Below are positions 9,783-19,435 of a DNA stretch of 28,810 nucleotides, piece by piece. This DNA is from Ephemerocybe angulata (lineage: Eukaryota; Basidiomycota; Agaricomycetes; Agaricales; Psathyrellaceae), in the NCBI GenBank assembly GCA_013368325.1, contig JAACJK010000052.1:1-28810 (forward strand), written 5' to 3'. A model generated the notes under the pieces. That model ran no database searches and was not told the origin of the DNA. It saw only the letters and a list, made by a program, of their open reading frames with translations. Made by a program: the position numbers and the translations under genes. Each line of letters begins with the position of its first letter. Within the stretch, counting starts at the first letter, position 1.

Positions 9783-11363
9783 ATGTTGTTTTCTACAATC
9801 TTAATTTTAATAGTGGCTAAGGCCCTTCCTTTAAAAAGAATAACTTCTATTCATTTTACAAGAATTACTGCTATAATATTATTACTATCAGGTATATTAA
9901 GTTTTAATATCACATATATTCAGTCAATTGGATCTGGTATAGGATTATATAGTGGATTATTTCAAATAACAAATTTAAGTAGTATGATTGAATTATTTTT
10001 ATTAATAATAGGTTTTATGATTTTAATAGGTTGGCCTATTCTTAAAGAAGAAAGTAATCTTAATATAGATTATTCTATAATAGTATTATTTAGTACTTTA
10101 GGTTCAAGTTTATTAATTTCTAGTTTTGATTTAATTTCATTCTATTTAAGTATAGAATTACAATCATTTGGATTATATATTTTAACTACTTTATATAGAA
10201 ATTCAGAGATTCATGGAATAAATGCAAGTAATGCAGGTTTAAAATATTTCTTATTAGGTGGTTTCTCCTCCGCTATAATATTATTAGGTGCAGGTTTAAT
10301 ATATTCTTATACTGGATTAACTCAAATAGAATCAATATATACTTTAATAAGTAGTTCAAATATGGATTATGTTATAACAGGTACTTTATTAGGTATTTTA
10401 TTAATAGTTATAGGTTTATTATTTAAAATAGCTGCTGCTCCATTACATAATTGGTCTCCAGATGTATATGATGAAGCACCAACAATAGTAACAATTTGGT
10501 TAACAATAATGCCTAAAATATCTATATTAATATTATTATTAGAATTATATTCTCCTTTCGCTTCTTTAATTAATCCTTTAAGCTCTGGATTAGGATTGAA
10601 TACATTTTTATTATTAAAAATTGTAATATTAATAAGTGCTATTTTTTCTTTAATTTTAGGAACAGTTGTTGGTTTAGCTCAAAATAAAATAAAACGATTA
10701 TTAGCCTATAGTACTATATCACATATAGGTTTTATTTTATTAGCTTTAGCTATAAATACTGAACAATCTATAGATTCATTTATCTTTTATTTATTTCAAT
10801 ATATTATTACTAATTTAAATATTTTTTTAATTTTATTAGCTATATCTTATATTAATTCTATTCCTAAAATTTTTTCTAATTATTCTATAGAAATTTTAGA
10901 TATTAGATTTTTAAACGATTTACAAGGTTTATTCTGGAAGAATCCTATATTAAGTTTAACTTTAACTATTTCTTTATTCTCTATGGCTGGAATTCCTCCT
11001 TTAATTGGTTTCTTTTCTAAACAATTTGTATTAAATTCTGCCTTAGATCAAGGTTATTATTTTATGAGTATATTAGCAATAATAGTTAGTGTAATAAGTG
11101 CTTCTTATTACTTAAAAATTATTAAAATTATGCATACCGATCCAAATGGACAGCTGGCCATTCGGCCTGCAATAGATCAAATTAATTCTAATAAAATAAT
11201 CACGGGACAGGAAGTAGGGTTGGTAACAAACAATACATGGTCCAATTCATTTCATATTTTTATTATTTCTTCTTTAACTTTATTCATATTATTTTTCATT
11301 TGTAAACCGATATTAATATTAAGTAGTACTCAAGTACTGTCTTTAACATTTTTTAAATTATAA
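9783..11363 (+). CDS. nad2: NADH dehydrogenase subunit 2
   Basis: Proton-pumping membrane subunit of complex I (NuoN homologue). 526 residues; the conserved core includes AAPLHNWSPDVYDEAPTI (about residues 218-235) and FFSKQFVLNSALDQGYY. ATG start. The stop TAA shares its last base with the nad3 start (TAATG), the arrangement usual in basidiomycete mitochondria, so the two are probably co-transcribed. Near the C-terminus, after KIIKIMHTDPN, the DNA at 11154-11169 is the exact 16-nt core of an intergenic repeat, read as LAIRP. This lies in a stretch that is variable between species, so function is probably kept. Confidence 0.97.
   Translation: MLFSTILILIVAKALPLKRITSIHFTRITAIILLLSGILSFNITYIQSIGSGIGLYSGLFQITNLSSMIELFLLIIGFMILIGWPILKEESNLNIDYSIIVLFSTLGSSLLISSFDLISFYLSIELQSFGLYILTTLYRNSEIHGINASNAGLKYFLLGGFSSAIILLGAGLIYSYTGLTQIESIYTLISSSNMDYVITGTLLGILLIVIGLLFKIAAAPLHNWSPDVYDEAPTIVTIWLTIMPKISILILLLELYSPFASLINPLSSGLGLNTFLLLKIVILISAIFSLILGTVVGLAQNKIKRLLAYSTISHIGFILLALAINTEQSIDSFIFYLFQYIITNLNIFLILLAISYINSIPKIFSNYSIEILDIRFLNDLQGLFWKNPILSLTLTISLFSMAGIPPLIGFFSKQFVLNSALDQGYYFMSILAIIVSVISASYYLKIIKIMHTDPNGQLAIRPAIDQINSNKIITGQEVGLVTNNTWSNSFHIFIISSLTLFILFFICKPILILSSTQVLSLTFFKL
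11154..11169 (+). repeat. intergenic repeat core inside nad2
   Basis: CTGGCCATTCGGCCTG is identical to spacer sequence at 6201-6216 and to the reverse complement of 1805-1820 and 15359-15374. It is GC-rich within very AT-rich coding DNA and keeps the nad2 frame open. Confidence 0.75.
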
Positions 11364-11752
11364 TGACAAATTTATTATTTTTATTTATTTTTATTCCTAT
11401 TTTAGCTTTTATTTTATTAGCTTTAAATATTTTATTAGCTACTCATAATCCTGATGAAGCTAAAAATTCGACTTATGAATGTGGTTTTATAGCTTTACCT
11501 GAACAAACTCGTTCTACATTTCAAATACACTTTATGATTGTAGCTTTATTATTCTTAATTTTTGATTTAGAAATTTTATTATTATTTCCATTAGCTGTTT
11601 CTTTATATCAAATTTCCATTTTCGGTTTATCAATAGGAATTATTTTTTTCGTAGTTTTAACTATTGGTTTTGTATTAGAAATAGGTAGTGGAGCTATTTC
11701 TCTGAATAATACTGGGATTAATCCCAGTCCTAATTTTTTAAAAAAAAAATAA
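11363..11752 (+). CDS. nad3: NADH dehydrogenase subunit 3
   Basis: Membrane subunit of complex I (NuoA homologue) that carries the flexible loop near the quinone site. The loop motif NPDEAKNSTYECGF, including the conserved Cys, is present at about residues 29-42, and the acidic helix block FDLEILLLFPLA follows. 129 residues. The start overlaps the nad2 stop by one base. The last 14 codons are unusual: they run through an 18-nt perfect palindrome (11711-11728) and then a T-run/A-run hairpin that itself supplies the TAA stop, suggesting the C-terminus was replaced by a hairpin element. Confidence 0.96.
   Translation: MTNLLFLFIFIPILAFILLALNILLATHNPDEAKNSTYECGFIALPEQTRSTFQIHFMIVALLFLIFDLEILLLFPLAVSLYQISIFGLSIGIIFFVVLTIGFVLEIGSGAISLNNTGINPSPNFLKKK
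11711..11752. repeat. palindrome and hairpin forming the 3' end of nad3
   Basis: ACTGGGATTAATCCCAGT is a perfect 18-nt palindrome. It is followed by 'cctaatttttt' and an A-run ending 'ataag', the same pattern as B-family hairpins in the spacers ('ctaatttttt...aaaaaataactg'). The nad3 stop codon lies in the second arm. Confidence 0.7.
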
Positions 11753-12313
11753 GTAGCCCAATTATCACTTTTTTTATATAAATAAAAAAAGTCAACTACT
11801 ACAAAATTGATTAGACTATCTTTGTTGACTTTTTTTTATCTATCTGTTGACTAATTTTAATCTATCACTTTTTTATTAACAATAAAAAAGTCAACAGATC
11901 AAATAAAGATACTGGCCCTTCTAATTTTTTTTTAAAAAAAAAAAAATAACTGCAGATAAAAAAAGTGACTAAATAAACAAAAATAACCCTTTTGTTATAC
12001 TTATTTCTGTTGTTATTAGATATAATTTCAGCATAATTTTTGTTTTGTTACTATCACTTACTAATTAATTTTTTTTGTTAAAACAAACAAAAAAAACCTA
12101 CCCTAGATATTGAAAAAATTAGTTTATTCCTATATAAGAAACAAAAACACTTATTACTTACTTTTTTTTTATGTTGACTTTTGTTCTTTTTATTTTTTTG
12201 TTTCACAAACAAGAACAAAAAAATTAGGTAGCCCTGCTAATTTTTATTCTAGTAGGGCGATTGCCCAATTATTTTTTTAACAAAAAAAATTAGTAATAAA
12301 AGTGTTGAAATTA
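11753..12313. repeat. hairpin-rich spacer between nad3 and trnS(uga)
   Basis: No gene is seen. It includes an oriented A-family unit at 11863-11895 whose exact reverse complement (33 nt) occurs at 28241-28273. Also present are a B-family hairpin (11912-11952) and a 'gttcttttt...aagaac' hairpin near 12183-12216. Confidence 0.78.
11863..11895 (+). repeat. A-family oriented hairpin unit
   Basis: Left end TATCAC, right end GTCAAC, T-run/A-run stem, loop around 'ttaacaa'. The same unit in reverse orientation, identical over 33 nt, is at 28241-28273. Because the two ends differ, each copy has a readable orientation. Confidence 0.8.
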
Positions 12314-12400
12314 GGGCATTTGGTCGAGTCTGGTTTATGGCGCTCGTCTTGAAAACGAGTACTTTCAAAAAAGTCGTCGGTTCGAATCCGACAGTGCCCG
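12314..12400 (+). tRNA. trnS(uga): tRNA-Ser (UGA)
   Basis: Acceptor GGGCATT/AGTGCCC, anticodon stem CTCGT/ACGAG, loop CTTGAAA with anticodon TGA, long variable arm (class II) and T-arm GTCGG-TTCGAAT-CCGAC. Discriminator G, usual for serine. Confidence 0.95.
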
Positions 12401-12490
12401 ATTCCTTCATTTTTTTTCTGTTTGTATCTCTTTTTGCGACCTAGTACTACAGATCGAAAAAGAAAAGTCAACAGAAAAAAATAGGGTGAA

Positions 12491-12769
12491 GGAATGGAGG
12501 GAGTTCAAAAGTGGTTATTGAGGTTTCTAGATTCCCCGAGACTTAACAGTTATGAGGTTAAAATTAAAAAAGGTGCTTATTCAAATTCATGTTAATAGAC
12601 GGCCTATTCTACTCTTGGAAAGTCGCTAAGGAAAAGAGGAGAAAGAAAGTTGAAACTGAAAAAAAATAAACAGCGGTTTAACCAGTACTTATTTTTTAGG
12701 GCCAGAAAAATAAGTACCTGCCATAGCTAGTCAAGGGAAAGAATAAAAAACTTCGAACCCCCTTCCAAT
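12491..12769 (+). ncRNA. rnpB: probable mitochondrial RNase P RNA
   Basis: RNA subunit of the ribonuclease that trims tRNA 5' ends. This non-repetitive, protein-free block sits between tRNA genes. The CR-I-like sequence TGGAAAGTCGCTAAGG (12616-12631) and the CR-V-like ACAGCGGTTTAA (12670-12681) are both present. They can pair as helix P4: AAGUCGCU (12620-12627) with AGCGGUUU (12672-12679), eight pairs with two G-U. The two ends can form helix P1: GGAGGGAGUUC (12496-12506) with GAACCCCCUUCC (12755-12766), with one bulge and one mismatch. A strong hairpin 'cagtacttatttttt/aaaaataagtacctg' lies at 12683-12720. Motifs and helices were paired by eye; ends are approximate. Confidence 0.75.
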
Positions 12770-13151
12770 TAAAAAATCAATAACCCTTTAACCCCTTTAG
12801 CCCTACGGAAAAAAAAAAAAACGGACTTATTTATTTTTTGGACTTATTTTTTTTTTTATCACTATCACTTACTAATTAATTTTTTTTGTATTGTTACAAA
12901 AAAAATTGATAAGGGTTATCTGTTCAGTTATTTTTTTTTTGTTTTTATTGACTTTTTTTATTTATATAAAAAAAGTGATAAAAAAATAAAGAATGGCCAG
13001 TAATTTTAATCTATCACTTACCGCAGGGTTTTTTTATAATTAAAGTCACAGATCAAAAAGTTATAGATTAAAAAAAGTCAAGAAAAAAAAATAAGCCCAT
13101 TTCCATTTCCATTTCCATTTCCATTTCCATTTTCATTACCCAAGAAAATAA
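12770..13151. repeat. hairpin-rich spacer between rnpB and trnR(ucu)
   Basis: No gene is seen. It holds 'actaattaatttttttt...aaaaaaattgataaggg' (12872-12916), an inverted A-family unit (about 12947-12982), a C-family half element (13018-13034) and, at 13096-13137, a short tandem array of the hexamer CCATTT. Confidence 0.75.
13096..13137 (+). repeat. CCATTT hexamer tandem repeat
   Basis: About six consecutive copies of CCATTT, the last one imperfect (CCATTTTCATT). This is the clearest tandem array in the window and a likely length-variable locus. Confidence 0.85.
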
Positions 13152-13223
13152 ATTCTTTTAGTTCAATGGTTAGAACGGCATTCTTCTAAAGTGCATATTC
13201 TGGTTCGAATCCGGAAAAGAATA
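13152..13223 (+). tRNA. trnR(ucu): tRNA-Arg (UCU)
   Basis: Acceptor ATTCTTT/AAAGAAT, D-arm GTTC/GAAC, anticodon stem GCATT/AGTGC, loop CTTCTAA with anticodon TCT, T-arm TCTGG-TTCGAAT-CCGGA. Discriminator A. Confidence 0.93.
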
Positions 13224-13636
13224 CTTATAAATAAATTAAATATATCAAAAAAAAAATAATGTAGGGTTGGTTTTTTACTAATCCAGGCCTTAGGCCAGTT
13301 GTAGTAAAAAAAAAAAATTGATAAGGTTTTTGTTTATCACTTTTTTCAGGCTTAATTTATCACTTTTTTTCTTTTGAACAGAAAGAAAAAAAGTCAGTAA
13401 TTAGATAATAAGGGCCAGCAAAAAAAAAAAAAGTAAGAAACCCTGCGGTAAAATTTAATTGGGCTTATTTTTATCACTTTTTTTTTATAAAAAAAGTCAA
13501 CAACCAAAAAAAAAAATAAGCCCAATTGTTGTATCACTTTTTTTATCTGCAGTTATTTTTTAAAAAAAAAAAAATTAGAATGGCCAGTAGGATAGATAAA
13601 AAAGTCAACAGATAAAAATTATAAGGAAAAAATTTA
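13224..13636. repeat. hairpin-rich spacer between trnR(ucu) and trnS(gcu)
   Basis: No gene is seen. It contains the inverted D-family element (13277-13330) and a hairpin with loop 'cttttgaacagaaag' (13362-13394). A 'tgggcttatttttatcac...aataagccca' nested pair spans 13461-13526, and a B-family half lies near 13550-13590. Confidence 0.75.
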
Positions 13637-13718
13637 GGAATAATCGTCATTGGTAAGATAACACGATTGCTAATCGTTTGGGCTAGTACCCTTGGGCGTT
13701 CGACTCGCCCTTATTCCG
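13637..13718 (+). tRNA. trnS(gcu): tRNA-Ser (GCU)
   Basis: Acceptor GGAATAA/TTATTCC, perfect. Anticodon loop TTGCTAA with anticodon GCT, class II variable arm 'gggctagtaccc', T-arm GGGCG-TTCGACT-CGCCC. Discriminator G. Confidence 0.92.
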
Positions 13719-13804
13719 TCAAATTAATTAAAGTTGGGCTTATTTCAGTTTTAAACAACTGCGGTAAAAAATAACTGAACAGATAGAAAGAAAAAAAGTG
13801 ATAA

Positions 13805-13887
13805 GGGCAGGTGATCCGATTGGTAATGGTGGTTCTCTGTAAAAGAATTGGTTAACGCCGTTAAAGGTTCGATTCCTTTTCTGCTCA
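13805..13887 (+). tRNA. trnY(gua): tRNA-Tyr (GUA)
   Basis: Acceptor GGGCAGG/TCTGCTC with two G-T pairs, anticodon stem GTTCT/AGAAT, loop CTGTAAA with anticodon GTA, long variable arm and T-arm AAAGG-TTCGATT-CCTTT. Discriminator A. Confidence 0.92.
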
Positions 13888-14217
13888 AATAAAATAAATA
13901 ATTTCCAGCTATCACTAATTTTTTAGTTGACTTCCGCACTAGCTAAGGCTATTGGGCTTAATTTTTAGTCTTTTTGTTTTTATTGACTAATTTTTTTTTT
14001 TTTACAAAAAAAAAAAAAGTGATAATAAGAATAACCCTTATTTTTTTTAAGGCCTAATATTGACTTTTTTTATTTATATCACTTACCGCAGGGTTTTTAT
14101 AAAAACCTTATCAATTTTTTTTTAACTACAACTGGCCTAAGGCCTGGATTAGTAAGTAATAAAAAAAGTGATAACCCTTGCGGTAAAAAACAAAAAAAAA
14201 AATAAGCCCTACTTTGA
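13888..14217. repeat. hairpin-rich spacer between trnY and trnM
   Basis: No gene is seen. Nested structure: 'atcacttaccgcagggtttt' (about 14078) and 'aaaaagtgataacccttgcggtaaaa' (14163-14188) form an outer C-family pair. A complete D-family element (14103-14159) is inserted in its loop. Confidence 0.78.
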
Positions 14218-14290
14218 GCTGAAATAGTTTAAAAGGTTAAAACTTACCACTCATGACGGTAAAATAAAGGTTCGATTCCTTTTTTCGGCA
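14218..14290 (+). tRNA. trnM(cau): tRNA-Met (CAU), first copy
   Basis: Acceptor GCTGAAA/TTTCGGC, anticodon stem TACCA/CGGTA (closing A-C mismatch), loop CTCATGA with anticodon CAT, T-arm AAAGG-TTCGATT-CCTTT. Whether it is initiator or elongator is not clear. Confidence 0.88.
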
Positions 14291-14662
14291 AGAGTAAAAA
14301 CAGGTTAAAAGCTACTGAAAAAAAATAACTATCTTTCCTTAAGGAAACAACCAGCATATCTAATTTCAATATCTTATAAATATCCTAAATATCTCAATTG
14401 GGCTTATTTTTTAAGCCCTACAAATTTTTTTTAGTATAAATATTTTAATTGACTTTTTTTTTTATCTGTTGACTTTTTATTGTTAATACAAAAAGTGATA
14501 CAAACAAAAAAAAAAAGTCAACATAAAAAAGTGATAAAAAAAGAGATAGCTCTTTTTTTTTTTTTGATAAATAAAAAAATTAGCAGGGCTACCGCCCAGA
14601 AAACCTAATTTTTAAAATAAAACAATAAAGAGCACATAATAAACAAACAAATAATATTAAAA
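14291..14662. other. spacer between trnM and atp8
   Basis: No gene is seen. The first 130 nt are mostly non-repetitive, with a short 'tttccttaaggaaa' palindrome near 14333. From about 14400, T-run/A-run hairpins dominate. The last 70 nt before atp8 are an A-rich leader with 'aaacaaacaaata', similar in style to the leader of nad4L. Confidence 0.6.
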
Positions 14663-14824
14663 ATGCCTCAATTAATACCTTTTTTCTTCTTTAATCAAAT
14701 ATTCTTTTCATTTGTTGTTTTATTTAGTATAATTTATATTTTTTCAAAATATATTTTACCTCAATTTACATTTCAACAAGTTATTAGATTATATATAACT
14801 AAATTAAGTAATAATGGAAGATAA
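14663..14824 (+). CDS. atp8: ATP synthase F0 subunit 8
   Basis: Small one-helix subunit of the F0 stator. The 53-residue translation begins [17 protein letters not shown] and continues with the family's hydrophobic segment and YILPQF before a basic tail. The MPQL-(I/V)PF start is the fungal and animal signature. Length matches the usual 50-55. ATG start, TAA stop. It lies upstream of cox1, separated from it by a 665-nt structured spacer. Confidence 0.95.
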   Translation: MPQLIPFFFFNQIFFSFVVLFSIIYIFSKYILPQFTFQQVIRLYITKLSNNGR

Positions 14825-15042
14825 TTCCAGGCTAATTAATTTTTTTTTTTGTTGTTATCACTTTTTTTATCTGTTTATAAGACAGTAAGAAAAAAAAGTC
14901 AACAAAAAAAAAATTAATGCCAGCTATTTTTGTTTTTTACATTGCTCTTAAAAAAAAACAAAAAAAAAAAAAAAGTCAACTGGCATTTATTTTTTTTGTA
15001 TCACAAACAAGAACAAAAAAAATTATGCTGAAATAATAACTT

Positions 15043-15096
15043 GGGTTTAACTTAAGTTTTTAGATAAATAAGCCCTATAAAACTTAAGTTAAACCC
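15043..15096. promoter_or_regulatory. long unique hairpin upstream of cox1
   Basis: Arms GGGTTTAACTTAAGTTTT (15043-15060) and AAAACTTAAGTTAAACCC (15079-15096) are perfectly complementary over 18 bp, with an 18-nt loop. The arms match none of the common repeat families in the window. A role in RNA end formation, translation control or replication is possible, but nothing in the sequence decides between them. Confidence 0.5.
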
Positions 15097-15137
15097 CTCA
15101 GAACTTTTTTTTTTCTGTTGTAATTAGATACAAACAG

Positions 15138-15185
15138 AAAAAAGTGAATAAAATAAACAAATGTTAAACTTAACAAATATTGGTA
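15138..15185 (+). promoter_or_regulatory. 48-nt leader-like sequence, cox1 copy
   Basis: Identical by eye to 1896-1943, upstream of the unidentified ORF. If it is a promoter or processing signal it most likely belongs to cox1, with the other copy captured. Confidence 0.4.
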
Positions 15186-15441
15186 AAGTTAAATAACTTA
15201 GTTATTTAATTATAAAATTCTATTTTCAGTTATTTTTTTTTTAGTTTATCTTAAAAAAAAAATTAGTAGGGCTTATTTTTATCACTTTTTTTTTATAAAA
15301 AAAGTCAACAGATAAAAATAAAAAAAAAAATTAAGTCCAACAAGACTTATTTTTTTTTCAGGCCGAATGGCCAGTTGACTTTTTTTTCTATCACTTTTTT
15401 TATAAAAAAAAAGTAACATGTGGACAAAAATTATTAAATAA

Positions 15442-17070
<1,629 letters not shown>

Positions 17071-17788
17071 TCACTTTTTTATCACTGATAGCTGGCCATT
17101 CTAATTTTTTTTTTTAAAAAAAATAACTGCAGATAAAAAAAGTCAACAGATCAAAAAGTCTTAAACCCTTCTGTTTAGCAACTAATTTTTTAGTTACTAA
17201 TTTAGCTGTAATTATTACTTATTTTTTTTTTTTGTTTGTTTGTTTTAGTAGTTATTTTTTTTTGTAACAAATACAAAAAAAATTAGATTGCCCAATTATT
17301 TTTTTTTTATTTTATTGACTTATTACTAAGTAATTTTTTTTACAACAGATAAAAAAAGTGATACTGGCCATTCTAATTTTTTTATCACTTTTTTTATCTA
17401 TCACTGATAGCTGGCCAATCTAATTTTTTTTTTTAAAAAAATAACTGCAGATAAAAAAAGTCAAGTAAAAACAAAAAAAATAACTGAGCAGATAACCCTG
17501 CGGTAAGTGATAAACAAAAAAAATAACTGAACAGTAACAAAATAAAAGTAAATTAGAGACAGAGCTATCTTAATTTAACTAATCATAGTATTAAGTAATT
17601 AAACCTTTCACTTTTTTTATGTTGACTAATTTATTTATCTATCACTTTTTTCCAGATAAAGATAAAAAAGTCAACAGAATAAAAATTAGTGATAACTGGC
17701 CTAATTTTTTTGTTCTTTTTACAAAAAAATAACGGCCTGGTGAGGCAATAAATTTTTATTTATACTACTAAATCGAATCAATTAAAAA
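17071..17788. repeat. spacer between cox1 and the membrane ORF, with a cox3 leader copy
   Basis: No gene is seen. A composite unit 'tatcactgatagctggcca...aactgcagataaaaaaagtc' occurs twice (17080-17152 and 17397-17464), with a single-base change from CCATT to CCAAT and a length change in the runs. The last 256 nt are a copy of the cox3 upstream region, described separately. Confidence 0.8.
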
Positions 17789-17791
17789 ATG
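17533..17791 (+). promoter_or_regulatory. copy of the cox3 5' leader placed before the membrane ORF
   Basis: 17533-17625 is identical by eye to 20126-20218 over 93 nt. 17740-17791 matches 20268-20319 in 49 of 52 positions and ends exactly at the start codon in both copies. Between the two blocks each copy holds a different set of hairpin elements (114 nt here, 49 nt at cox3). So the ORF sits in the position cox3 occupies relative to its leader. Confidence 0.85.
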
Positions 17792-18286
17792 GATAAGTTA
17801 ATATGAGCTTTTAAGGAATTAACAAATAATGTAAATATGGGTTTAAATCAAGGTGTGAATCTTTTAAGATATGGAAAAGATGAAGCAGGTAAATTTAGTG
17901 GATCAAGTATGTTAGAGGAAAACGAAGTATTAAGTCCCTTATTAGAACTTCTGTTAACTGAATTAAAATTATATTTTTTATTATTAATCGAAATATTTTT
18001 ATTGTTTTATATTGTTTACTCCCATTCTAATTTTTTTTTGTTAAAAAAAATAACTGAACAGAAGAATATTATAAATAAAACAGGAAAATTTAATGATTAT
18101 TATTTTATTGTATTATTTATTTTAATTTTTATTACTATTATTTTTATATTGTGTGTTCTTTATTTTATAAATTTAGAACTAATATGTAATATAGATGAAT
18201 ATATCGAAGTTCATAATAATTATCGTAGAAATAAAATTTCAACTGGCACAAGGCCTGCTGAAATTGAAATAATTAAGGGGGGTTAG
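17789..18286 (+). CDS. unidentified two-helix membrane protein with in-frame TGA
   Basis: Not a recognised family. From the ATG at 17789, at the same place as the cox3 start in the duplicated leader, codon 6 is TGA (17804-17806). If that is Trp, the protein has 165 residues; otherwise the first usable ATG is 17837 (149 residues). The N-terminal third is hydrophilic (contains GKDEAGKFSGSSMLEENEV). Two strongly hydrophobic segments follow: one around LKLYFLLLIEIFLLFYIVY and one around DYYFIVLFILIFITIIFIL. Between them a B-family hairpin (18022-18061) is read in frame as a basic loop. The C-terminus (YRRNKISTG) is basic. It ends in a G6 run followed by TAG; a +1 reading stays open for some 30 further codons. 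Possibly a passenger from a mitochondrial plasmid; function unknown. Confidence 0.6.
18022..18061. repeat. B-family hairpin inside the membrane ORF
   Basis: 'ccattctaa', T-run, 'gtt', A-run, 'ataactgaacag' is the same unit found in spacers, for example 9726-9770. It keeps the reading frame open and encodes the SHSNFFLLKKITEQ linker. Confidence 0.75.
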
Positions 18287-18493
18287 GAATCTTAGCTTCA
18301 ACAAATTTAAATAGAAAAAATTTAATTACCAGGCCGTTATTTTTTTGTAAAAAGAACAAAAAAATTAGGCCAGGTATCACTTTTTTTTTTTAATATAAAT
18401 AAAAAACCCTTATCAATTTTTACTAAAAAATTGATTAGTAAGTAACTAAAGTAGGGTCTCTAAATAAAAAAAAAAAACAGCAGAATAAGAAGT

Positions 18494-19329
18494 TTAAGCT
18501 AAATTTTGAGCTAGCGCAATTCTAATAGTATAAGCACCTTTTTTATTTTTTTTAGTAATACTAGCAGAATCTAAAAAATTTACTTTACCATTAGTAATAG
18601 CACCTTTTTGAAATTTTTTAGTAGTCAATTTAGGAATGATAGGTTCTCTCATTAATCTACCTCCAATTTGAATATATAAACCTGATATATACGCAGGAAT
18701 ATAACTTTTGTCTAATCCGTTCAGGTCTAATGGCCAGGAATTCTTTGTCATATTATTTTTATTAAATAATAATGTTATCGCTCTTCTAATATTTTTTTTT
18801 TTTAAAATAAGAATAAATAATTGAGCTAAAATATTACTATCATAGTCTGATTTATGTAATCTAATTAAATTAAATTCTATAGGTTTTTTAAAATAAGAAC
18901 TTAATAATTTAAATAAAATAATAAATTTATTTAAGTATAAATTAGCAATATTACTTTGATTTAAATTAATTAATCTTTTTTGTTTTTTAAAATTTTTACG
19001 TAATAAATTTTTTATAGATTTTTTTCTTCGCATTTTATGTTTTCTTTGCTTTGTTAATATAAAATTATGCCATTTAAAAACATTAAGATTAGGAATAGTA
19101 ATATAATATAATATTTCTATTATAATTTTATCTGGTGTATTAATAAATTTAGGTTTACTTATTAAACAATAAATAGATTTAAAAAAAGCACTGATTATTT
19201 TAATTAAATCTTCTGATAAATACCAATTGTTATTATTACTATTTAAAAAATTTTCTTTTTTATATTAGTAAAATTATAATTTAATAATTTGTTATTTTGA
19301 AATTTGATTATTTTGTTTGTTTCAGTCAT
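18494..19329 (-). CDS. rps3: ribosomal protein S3 (mitoribosomal), needs one frame correction
   Basis: Small-subunit ribosomal protein encoded in many fungal mitochondria. The longest uninterrupted ATG frame starts at 19033, but the same frame is open upstream to 19262 and encodes typical rps3 sequence (TIPNLNVFKWHNFILTKQRK). An ATG at 19329 starts MTETNKIIKFQNNKLLNY, which joins this frame if the coding-strand T6 run at 19245-19250 is read as T7. The corrected protein has 278 residues. C-terminal S3 features include IRLHKSDYDSNILAQ and YIPAYISGLYIQIGGRL. Rich in Lys, Asn and Ile as usual. It is encoded opposite to its neighbours cox1 and cox3. TAA stop; Trp is TGG. Confidence 0.9.
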
Positions 19330-19381
19330 TTGTTTCGTTTGTTTGGTTTGAATTTAAAAAATTTTCTTTTTTAATCCTACT

Positions 19382-19390
19382 TACTTATAT
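19382..19390 (-). promoter_or_regulatory. ATATAAGTA upstream of rps3
   Basis: Reverse-strand exact match to the yeast mitochondrial promoter nonamer, 53 nt upstream of the inferred rps3 ATG and pointing at it. It forms a divergent pair with 19436-19444. A chance match cannot be excluded in such AT-rich DNA. Confidence 0.3.
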
Positions 19391-19435
19391 TTAATTTTTA
19401 AAGTAATTTTAAATTTAAGTATTTTAACCTTAATA

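Noticed and set aside
12277..12471. Reverse-strand ORF over trnS(uga), and a similar one at 13751-13939 over trnY
   Set aside because: Chance open frames across well-supported tRNA genes.
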